Source of the DNA: Bathynomus jamesi
Lineage: Eukaryota; Arthropoda; Malacostraca; Isopoda; Cirolanidae
Assembly: GCA_023014485.1 (NCBI GenBank)
Contig: JAJOZX010000087.1
Location: forward strand, 1,350,001 to 1,414,000
Direction of reading: 5' to 3'
DNA: 64,000 nt
The notes beneath the pieces are model-generated. The model saw only the letters and a program-made list of their open reading frames with translations. It was not told the DNA's origin and ran no database searches. Each line of letters starts with the position of its first letter. Position 1 is the first letter of the stretch. Below, one piece after another: positions 56,115 to 64,000 of the stretch. Made by a program: the position numbers and the translations under genes.

Positions 56115-57468
56115 TCTTGCTAGACACTAAAAGCAAAAAACTGAACAATTACTGTATGTGGCTGAGCAGAAAACACAGTTTAACACAACCCACCAGCAGT
56201 GCTTGAGAACAACGACTGACGTGTCATGTGTGCCAACTGGTGCATAGCTGCTTTCCTTGTTTGTTTACGTTTAAACCTGTACAGACGTGTAGAGAATGTG
56301 TGACTAATACTTGTTCAGTAGCTCTATAACTCCACTTATGTGAAATACTTATATAAGAAAGAATGCTTTACCAAGAAACATAATGTGCAGAACTTGACAA
56401 ATTACTAAAAACATAGCTAAATACTGTAACATTAAATGCTGTTGAGCAAGTCCTAAATATTGATGCAGCTCCTTCAATTTTTTTGTGTTGCATTTCTACA
56501 TTAAATTGAACAATAATATACCCTGGTCGTTTAAAAAAATAAAATTAAAAATTCACTTCTATGTAATTGGCACACCCTAATATATATATTATATATATAT
56601 ATTAAGTATAGAAAAAAATTGTGGGAGGAGCAAGCACATTTGTATGGAAAAATGACACTTATAGCACTTTGCCTGAAATTCAACATAAATTCAAATGGTA
56701 AACAGGTCACAAAAGAATAAAGAAATAAAAATAAATATAAATATAAATTGAAAAATTACAAAATAATGCCTTAGTGATATATACGTCACAGCCGAAATAA
56801 CTATAAAGAAATAAACCAACAGATAAAAAACCAAAAATTTTAAAAATTATAAGTGGAGTCTACAAATTCAAGCTCAAAAGGAAAATTTTTACAATCAATT
56901 TAATAGATGATGCCAAATTGATATATATGTCACAAAGAAATAAAGAAATAAACCAAAAAAGATAAATTGAAAAATAAATTGTAAGAGAAGCACACAAATT
57001 TACAAGGGAAAAAAAAATTAATTACCAAAGGTTTTTTAGTTATTGTCTGAATCATACATACTATGGTCACAAACGAATAAAAAAGTACAAGTAAATATAA
57101 ATTGGAAAAGAAAATGATGCCTAGATGATATATAAAGAACTATAAAAATATATACAACATATATAAGGTATATACGAAATATAAACCCAATATATAAGGA
57201 ATATATATATATATATATATATATGCATAAGGGACAAATTACCAACTGTTTTTATAATTAATGTCTGAAAGATCCGTTGGTCATAAAAGAATAAAGAAAT
57301 AAAAATAAATATAAATTGGAAAAATTACAAATAATACAACTACACATGTACAGTCCCCAAAACCAAATATATATACATATACATACATATATAAAAATAC
57401 ATACATACATATACAGTATATATACCTATACATATATCTACATACATACACATACATACATACATATA

Positions 57469-58362
57469 CAGGGTGTACATAAAGTCAGGATCTATTTTTG
57501 TGAAGCACTTGGAAATTATATGGAATTCAATCATAAAATGATAAAGTGGTAACATTTATTAAATAATTAAGAGTAGGATTCGACGTGACGCCCATCAGTA
57601 TCCCTGCACAGCTCAAATCGTTCCGCAGCATTTCTAAACACATTCTGGAGCATTTGCGGGGTTATGTTATCTGTAGCAGTTCGTATACGTGTACGTAAGT
57701 TTTCAAGACTCGTAATCTTCGTCTGATAGACGTGCGATTTGATAAAGCCCCATGCAAAGAAATCTAAAGGGGTTAATCTGGTGATCTCGCTGGCCAAGGT
57801 CTGTTGCTTCCGCGTCCGATCCAGCGATTTGGAAAAAGTCCATTTAGATAAACCTGAACAATTTTGGCATAGTAACAAGGAGCACCATCATGTTGATAGA
57901 CGACGGGGATAGGATTGTTAGTACCGTCGTCTATCAACATGATGGTGCTCCTTGTCACTATGCCAAAATTGTTCAGGATTATCTAAATGGACGTTTTCCA
58001 AATCACTGGATCGGACGCGGTAGCAACAGACCTTGGCCAGCGAGATCACCAGATTTAACCCCTTTAGATTTCTTTGCATGGGGCTTTATCAAATCGCGCG
58101 TCTATCAGACGAAGATTACGAGTCTTGAAAATTTACGTACACGTATACGAACTGCTGCAGATAACATAACCCCGCAAATGCTCCAGAATGTGTTTAGAAA
58201 TGCTGCGGAACGATTTGAGCTGTGCAGGGATACTGATGGGCGTCACGTCGAATCCTACTCTTAATTATTTAATAAATGTTACCACTTTATCATTTTATGA
58301 TTGAATTCCATATAATTTCCAAGTGCTTCACAAAAATAGATCCTGACTTTATGTACACCCTG
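57469..58362. mobile_element. Foldback mariner: two inverted 3' halves
   Basis: Both ends are CAGGGTGTACATAAAGTCAG (57469, and its complement ending 58362) with flanking TA. The left arm 57469-57906 and right arm 57924-58362 are near-perfect reverse complements, separated by 17 bases. Each arm codes for the transposase C-terminus; small indels break the left one. The element replaced its 5' half by an inverted copy of its 3' half. It lies inside the left PLE arm and is absent from the right arm. Confidence 0.95.
57924..58264 (+). pseudogene. Mariner-like transposase C-terminal half
   Basis: The frame contains VYQHDGAPCHYAKIVQDYLN (second catalytic Asp) and PARSPDLTPLDFFAWGFIKS (third), with 36 residues between the two, as in the element at 4989. 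The first Asp and DNA-binding half are absent. The 16217-16587 fragment is a third copy of the same family. Confidence 0.85.
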
Positions 58363-58733
58363 TATATAAGAAATACGCATACAACAATAAATTGAAAAAT
58401 AAAATTGTAAGAAACATACGGATTTATTAGGAAAAAAGACAAAAACAAATTTTTACCAAAGGTTTAGCAAAAGAATAAATAAATAAAAATAAATATAAAT
58501 TAGAAAAATTACAAATGATACAACTAAACATGTACACCCGCATAACCAAATATATATACATATACATACATATATAAATACATATATACATATATACCTA
58601 TACATATATATACATACACATACATACATACATATACATATATATAAGAAATACGCATACAACAATAAATTGAAAAATAAAATTGTAAGAGAAACATACA
58701 GATTTATAAGGCAAAAGAGACAAAAACAAATTT

Positions 58734-58984
58734 TTACCAAAGGTTTAGCAACCTGCCCTTTTTATTTAAATCCATTCTGAAGGAATTCAGAGCAACGGGA
58801 TCGAGTTGAAATAGACCTTTACTCATGTTAAAGTTATTTGTAAGTTGAATTATAGCAGACTCAAGAATATTTCTATTAACAATGTTGCTAGAGTGAAACA
58901 AAACTGATGCATTATTCCAATCAATACAATGGGATAACTCAGACAAATGGACAAAAAGGGCACTGGACAACTGTCCCGTTCTAA
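58734..58984 (-). pseudogene. PLE endonuclease C-terminal tail, left copy
   Basis: The frame reads ALFVHLSELSHCIDWNNASV, then NRNILESAIIQ, MSKGLFQLDPVALNSFRMDL and ends KGRLLNLW. It matches the 59463-59695 tail on the opposite strand. It lacks everything upstream of the endonuclease middle, so this copy is the shorter of the pair. Confidence 0.8.
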
Positions 58985-58985
58985 C

Positions 58986-59695
58986 GGGTCATTAGCAATA
59001 CACTTTTACTCCGGACATGACACCCCTATTAAGAAGGCCATATTTTCCTCAATGTTTCTCCGCGCTCTTAGGATTGCCAGTCCGGAATACATTGATGCCG
59101 AATTGGAAAATATCAACGGTATTGGAAGTGAGCTGTGTTACCCATCTGCGTTCATGGAATCTTGTCTTAATAAGGCTAAACGAACCTTCTATCGTGTGAA
59201 TAATGACACTGGCACCTTGTCAAAGAATATTTTAGTACTTCCATTTTTCCCGTGCTTCTTAGGCATTGCTAATGTACTTAAACTTTTGGATATCAATGTA
59301 GTTTTTTCATATAACAATATTGTGAAAAACATCATAGTAAAAAATAGCCCTACCAATAATTTAGGCATTATCTATAAAATTGGGTGTAAGCAATGTGATT
59401 CCTTTTACATAGGTCAGACGGGAAAGGATTTGCAAACGCGTGCAAAACAGCATCAATATTCAGTTAGAACGGGACAGTTGTCCAGTGCCCTTTTTGTCCA
59501 TTTGTCTGAGTTAATAATGCATCAGTTTTGTTTCACTCTAGCAACATTGTTAATAGAAATATTCTTGAGTCTGCTATAATTCAACTTACAAATAACTTTA
59601 ACATGAGTAAAGGTCTATTTCAACTCGATCCCGTTGCTCTGAATTCCTTCAGAATGGATTTAAACAAAAAGGGCAGGTTGCTAAACCTTTGGTAA
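58986..59695 (+). pseudogene. Penelope-like RT tail and GIY-YIG endonuclease
   Basis: The frame has the end of a PLE RT (IHFYSGHDTPIKKAIFSSMF, then LRALRIASPEYIDAEL and YPSAFMESCLNKAKRTF). About 95 residues later comes GIIYKIGCKQCDSFYIGQTG with KDLQTRAKQHQ, a GIY-YIG endonuclease with the C-x-x-C typical of PLEs. A 19-bp deletion after LFVHLSEL (near 59512) shifts the frame; the undeleted version survives in the left arm (58734-58984, minus). The natural stop is the TAA at 59693. RT fingers and palm are missing, so the copy is 5'-truncated. Confidence 0.8.
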
Positions 59696-61085
59696 AAATT
59701 TGTTTTTGTCTCTTTTGCCTTATAAATCTGTGTTTCTCTTACAATTTTATTTTTCAATTTATTGTTGTATGCGTATTTCTTTTATATATGTATATGTATG
59801 TATGTATGTATGTGTATGTATGTATATATATGTATAGGTATATATATGTATGTATGTATTTATATATGTATGTATATGTATATATATTTGGTTATGCGGG
59901 TGTACATGTTTAGTTGTATTATTTGTAATTTTTCCAATTTATATTTATTTTTATTTATTTATTCTTTTGCTAAACCTTTGGTAAAAATTTGTTTTTGTCT
60001 TTTTTCCTTATAAATCCGTATGTTTCTTACAATTTTATTTTTCAATTTATTGTTGTATGCGTATTTCTTATATATTGTATATGTATGTATGTGTATGTAT
60101 GTATATATATGTATAGGTATATATATTTATGTATGTATTTTTATATATGTATGTATATGTATATATATTTGGTTATGCGGGTGTACATGTGTAGTTGTAT
60201 TATTTGTAATTTTTCCAATTTATATTTATTTTTATTTCTTTATTCTTTTGTGACCAACGGATCTTTCAGACATTAATTATAAAAACTGTTGGTAATTTGT
60301 CCCTTATGCATATATATATATATGTATATATTCCTTATATATTGGGTTTATATTTCGTATATATACCTTATATATGTCGTGTATATTTTTATAGTTCTTT
60401 ATATACCATCTAGGCATCATTTTGTTTTCCAATTTATATTTACTTGTACTTTTTTATTCGTTTGTGACCACAGTATGTATGATTCAGACAATAACTAAAA
60501 AACCTTTGGTAATTAATTTTTTTTTTCCCTCATAAATTTGTGTGCGTCTCTTAATTTATTTTTCAATTTATTTTTTTAGGTTTATTTCTTTATTTCTTTG
60601 TGACATATATACCAATTAGGCATCATCTATTAAATTGATTGAAAAAATGTTTCTTTTGAGCTTGAATTTGTAGACTCCACTTATATTTTTTTTAATTTTT
60701 GGTTTTTTATCTGTTGGTTTATTTCTTTATGGTTATTTCGGCTGTGACGTATATATCACTAAGGCATTATTTTGTAATTTTTCCAATTTATATTTATATT
60801 TATTTTTATTTCTTTATTCTTTTGTGACCTGTTTACCATTTGAATTTATGTTGAATTTAGGGCAAAGTGCTATAAGTGTCATTTTTCCATACAAATGTGT
60901 TTGCTCCTCCCACAATTTTTTTCTATACTTACTATATATATATATATATATATATATGTTTATTTTTGGAACCTATATATTGTCTTGAACTCTTCTTTCA
61001 CTCCAGTGTTCCTGAGGATGTCATTAGACGAAAGCGCTTGAGCACCACTTTGTGTTTCTTTTCCCTTCGTGGTTTTATTCATCAT
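59463..61085 (+). mobile_element. Right PLE copy: arm of giant inverted repeat
   Basis: It starts in the endonuclease coding tail and continues through a 3' region. That region holds two tandem copies of a block with CTAAACCTTTGGTAAAAATT and TTTGGTTATGCGGGTGTACA (59685-59960 and 59961-60240), then several CTTTATTCTTTTGTGACC blocks. It ends in the tail with CCTGAGGATGTCATTAGACG and GTGGTTTTATTCATC next to TA DNA. Confidence 0.8.
61000..61045 (+). ncRNA. Hammerhead-like motif in PLE tail
   Basis: CTGAGGA (61012-61018) matches the CUGANGA box, GTC-ATTA-GAC could form helix II, and GAAA (61030-61033) follows. AGTG before and CACT after could pair as helix I. A bulged T precedes helix II and the usual UH cleavage position is not obvious, so this is a degenerate or diverged candidate. 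The same core occurs at 51757-51800 (plus), 52886-52930 (minus) and 10082-10125 (minus). PLEs are known to carry hammerhead motifs. Confidence 0.35.
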
Positions 61086-61092
61086 ATATATA

Positions 61093-62151
61093 TGTTAACC
61101 CCTCCGTCTATGGCCCTGGGGTGGTTCGGATCGACGGGGGTTCTGGTTAGGAGGCAAGCAACGGATGTGTGACTTGAAGTGGTTTTCTTCTATGTTACTC
61201 TCCGAGTTCTTCTATAGTGGCTCGGAGGACTCTGGTAGATTTGCAATCTAAATGCTGAAGGTTCCGGATTCTTCTTATAGCGTATCCGGAAAGTTTTCTA
61301 AGTTTTTCTGAAGAGAGCAAGGCTCGAAGGGGACAATAAAAAGTTTCTTCACTGTAAATTTACTGCTAAAAGATACAGGTAGTGCTCAGCCTCTGAATTA
61401 GCTTCTGAATGACAATGGATAATTTTAATGGGTTTATATACCCAAAAACTGCTAACATTATTATTATTAAATGCTAAGAAGGCTGTATTATTTTTGCACA
61501 ATATTTAAAAATAAGTAAATTTTTTAGCTGTGGTAAGGCTTGAACGAGTAAACAAAATATTTGAAGACGAAACCATATTTTTATCTTAAACCGCGACTTT
61601 TCAGATCTGATGTTATCATGATCTGCCAAGTTAACTAAAAGTGGAAATCGGACTATGCATCTTTACACTAAAATATGCATATGAGTGAAATTTTAAGGTT
61701 TAAGATGTACAATTTTAATGCTTAGGCAAGACATGATCTCATTGTTTATAACGAAAGAGAGTGTATACAAAATGTGAACATTGCAAAGCTTAACAGGATT
61801 CCTTATTAAGCGAAATCTAAAAAAATGATTATGAGATTTTAAAAAACAACAGGTCACCAATTATTTAGCAAAGTAGAAAGCAAATCAAAATTTTATCCAA
61901 ACTCGCGTTGGGCGATTTTGGTCCTTATGTAAAAATGAATACACACACGTACATACATATGAGTATAGGCATTATATAAAGTTAATATAAGAATATACAG
62001 ATTATAAATACATGAACCATATAACACATGAATTTTTAAAATGGATACTTTTTCTTACAATGGATACAGAGACTATATAAATGAATACAAGAATTACATG
62101 AAGGATAAGATAATATAGGAATATGGGAATTATTTATGGTTCATTTTTACA
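61093..62151 (-). repeat. 3' LTR of env-bearing retroelement
   Basis: On the minus strand it starts TGTAAAAATGAACCATAAAT after a purine tract (AGAGGGAAGAGCCC) and ends GGGGTTAACA. End and start match the LTR at 46362-48235, but the middle is shorter (1059 against 1874 bp). It directly abuts the PLE tail and its TA repeat, so the element inserted there. Confidence 0.75.
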
Positions 62152-62279
62152 GGGCTCTTCCCTCTAGAATGATATTAATATAATAACGTAACATCCTAAC
62201 TAATGCTAACTAGATGATAACTATTGGTTTTATAATACAGATTTATATATACAACATAAGTCGGGTGGTTAAGTCTAGT

Positions 62280-64000
62280 TCACGTGGTCTGGGTACGCAC
62301 TCTTGGTCGTGCATAAATAGTTTCATGTTCCGTGTCACTTGGTTTTCTTTGTTCCCAGAATGATCTTTTCACCACAAATATACCGAGGATAATAGCACAT
62401 ACAATAATGATACTAACGGCAGATGTTGAGAAAATGGTTACCGGTTGTAGTATTTGTAAGAGGTTGTTTTGGTTATCATCCGAAATTTTAAACCGGCTCA
62501 ATTGATCATTCCATTCAGGGGCATGTAGTTCGGGTAGGATGGTTACAGGTTTTATGGAGAGATTTAAGATCTCTATGACGGGTTTAAATTTAATTTGCGA
62601 CGGAAATGGGTATGAGTTATTAAGGGTAACCTTATACGGGTTGTATATTTGGAGGGCTTTTGAACGCAAGGAGCAACCAATTGGTAGCCGAATAACCATA
62701 GGGATTGTAATGAGGGAATAATTCGATGGACACTCGAGGGTAGCGGCAGTCCTGTTCGCGAAGGAAACCCAGATGTCTGGTCCAATTCGTAGTTGGATGG
62801 TTTTAGGGGAATGAAATTTTTTAAATGAACATACGGGGGCATGCCGGTCACGAATTAAATCGATAAAGCAAGACCTAGTAGTGGGAAGAATAACTGGTTT
62901 GAGTGGAGGGCAGATGAGTTGTTTATTTGGTTGCGGGAATCGGCAATGCCGGACGTCGCTATCTGACATCATAGAATAAGCTGATAGATCTTTGGTGAGG
63001 AAAAGGTAAGGTGGTACGGTGGGTAAATACAATCGATAGACATTAGAGTTATTTTGGTAGGGTGTTGGGAAAGGGTGAAATTTATATACGTCATAAGTGA
63101 GGAAATCGAAAAATGGTATAATTATGAGGTATGTGTAGGGGCGTGGTCCATGTACAGTCCAGGTGTATTCTAGAAATTGAGGGTAATTAGTGTGGTTGAG
63201 TGGGAATATGGGTGATAATTTTAATTGTGACTGGGCGGTGTGAATCAAGGACTGGAGTATTTCCCATGGTATTAGGGTGGAAAGAGTGATTTTTCCATGG
63301 GCTAGCTGGGTTGCACGCAAAACCTTGGAATGAATCGTAGTTATTCGTTGTAAGTATTTATCGATTAGGGTTACTTGTAGGTTCATTATCTCTATTAATT
63401 CTATATATCTTTTGTGTTCTTTGTATTGAGCTAACATGGATTCAAGGTATGTGAATCTGTCCGAAAGGGAGGAGGAAGCGATTGTTTTCGTGTAATGACC
63501 TAATAGTTTGTTCTAACATGTGTCCATTATATTGTCGATTTCGCGCGAAGAGATTCAATTTAAGTTCAATTCTTTTAATATCTTCTTCGGTTGCTAATCC
63601 GAATAAACCTTTGAACAGTTTCCCTCCTATATCTATCAGTCCCCTTTTACTTCTTTGGTTAAAGTTTTCTGAATTTTTAGTTTCAGTTTGTATCCATGGT
63701 AAGGCTAATATTTCTGATAGGGCGCGTGCTGTAGTTTGAATATTTTCGAGGGTATTTTCTAACAGAACGCGACTAATCTGATCTTTTCCTTGGAAAGAAT
63801 TTTGGACTTTACTTTCAAACGTTTTAATTGGGTTTGTATCTGAAGGAGATTGATTTTAATTCTAGCAGGGGGTTGCAAATTTATATAAAGGTCTGCATGC
63901 CCTTTCAAAAATTTACCTTCTGCAAGTTTTTCTATAACAACTCCGGTAGAAATTTTAATGCTAGGTCTACAAGAGTAAATAATTTGGAAAATTATAAGGG
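62280..64000 (-). pseudogene. env: F-type envelope gene of endogenous retroelement (partial)
   Basis: The intact 385-codon stretch (62280-63437) codes for an ectodomain with many Cys and N-x-S/T sites, a hydrophobic membrane segment near residues 335-355 and a basic cytoplasmic tail. Upstream, in a different frame, 63602-63660 codes for a furin-type R-x-K-R followed by a Gly-rich hydrophobic stretch, the layout of baculovirus-F/errantivirus envelope proteins. Frame changes near 63475 and 63840 break the gene, so no full protein is made. The 5' part runs off the window. Such proteins mediate membrane fusion of insect retroviruses; here it is a relic beside its 3' LTR. Confidence 0.7.

Larger units (their letters stand above)
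53005..56580 (-). mobile_element. TE2: 3.6-kb DNA transposon, TE1 family
   Basis: The ends are TTAGGGTGTACC (53005) and its near complement GGCACACCCTAA (ending 56580). Both flanks are (TA)n. It lies in the left arm of the PLE inverted repeat at a place where the other arm is continuous, so it inserted later. Content, left to right: a minisatellite and a transposase pseudogene on the minus strand. Confidence 0.85.
52811..58984 (-). mobile_element. Left PLE copy: arm of giant inverted repeat
   Basis: Apart from two insertions, this mirrors 59463-61085. The left-most 190 bp match the far right end of the other arm. The stretch after TE2 (56600-57467) matches 60250-60930, and the stretch after the mariner (58363-58984) matches 59463-60060. 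The inner end is the 3' coding tail of a Penelope-like element on the minus strand; the rest is its 3' non-coding region, with a tandem duplication present in both arms. It is therefore one of two head-to-head, 5'-truncated PLE copies. Confidence 0.8.

Overview
This window looks like repeat-dominated, AT-rich intergenic or intronic DNA from an animal. It holds no bacterial-type operons and no CRISPR array, and I see no convincing long host gene. It is packed with eukaryotic transposable elements, tRNA-derived SINEs and long (TA)n, (GT)n and (TTA)n arrays. The LINE endonuclease style, the F-type env gene, the BEL/Pao element and the mix of DNA transposons suggest an arthropod, possibly a malacostracan crustacean. 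That assignment is inference, not something the sequence states.

Layout. 0.8-2.5 kb: a decayed LINE reverse transcriptase (minus) split by a 605-bp MITE. 4.2-5.8 kb: a hAT-like non-autonomous element beside a Tc1/mariner element with deleted 5' coding. 8.3-9.5 kb: a LINE endonuclease/RT relic (plus). 10.0-13.5 kb: a Penelope-like (PLE) 3' tail, then a 3.0-kb DNA transposon (TE1) with a degenerate transposase. 16.2-20.8 kb: a mariner tail, a short fragment related to TE1, and a related transposase gene (TE3) interrupted by a hAT element with a perfect 8-bp target-site duplication. 21.8-29.3 kb: a complete, apparently young BEL/Pao retrotransposon with 680-bp LTRs. 31.7-37.5 kb: composite and dimeric tRNA-SINEs, a 0.87-kb hAT element with an 8-bp duplication and a 450-bp MITE. 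38.2-48.2 kb: a decayed LTR element (minus) carrying a transposon-like gene (43.3-45.9 kb) with a duplicated segment. 49.5 kb: a perfect hairpin. 51.3-52.5 kb: a possible promoter and two exons. 52.8-61.1 kb: a very long inverted repeat made of two head-to-head PLE copies, into which a 3.6-kb transposon (TE2) and a foldback mariner have inserted. 61.1-64 kb: the 3' LTR and broken env gene of a retrovirus-like element (minus), running off the window.

Most interesting signal. TE1, TE2, TE3 and the fragment at 17.0 kb share one transposase architecture: an N-terminal W-x3-A-x-I-P-T type motif, an LFDIA...QR block, a first acidic site in an L-x-x-D-G-K/R context, a second in D-x4-N-T-G-x3-G, a C-x-x-H, and a C-terminal (A/V)ER motif. 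TE1 and TE2 also share TTAGGGTG termini. This is one divergent DNA-transposon superfamily present at least three times in 64 kb, and I cannot name it with confidence.
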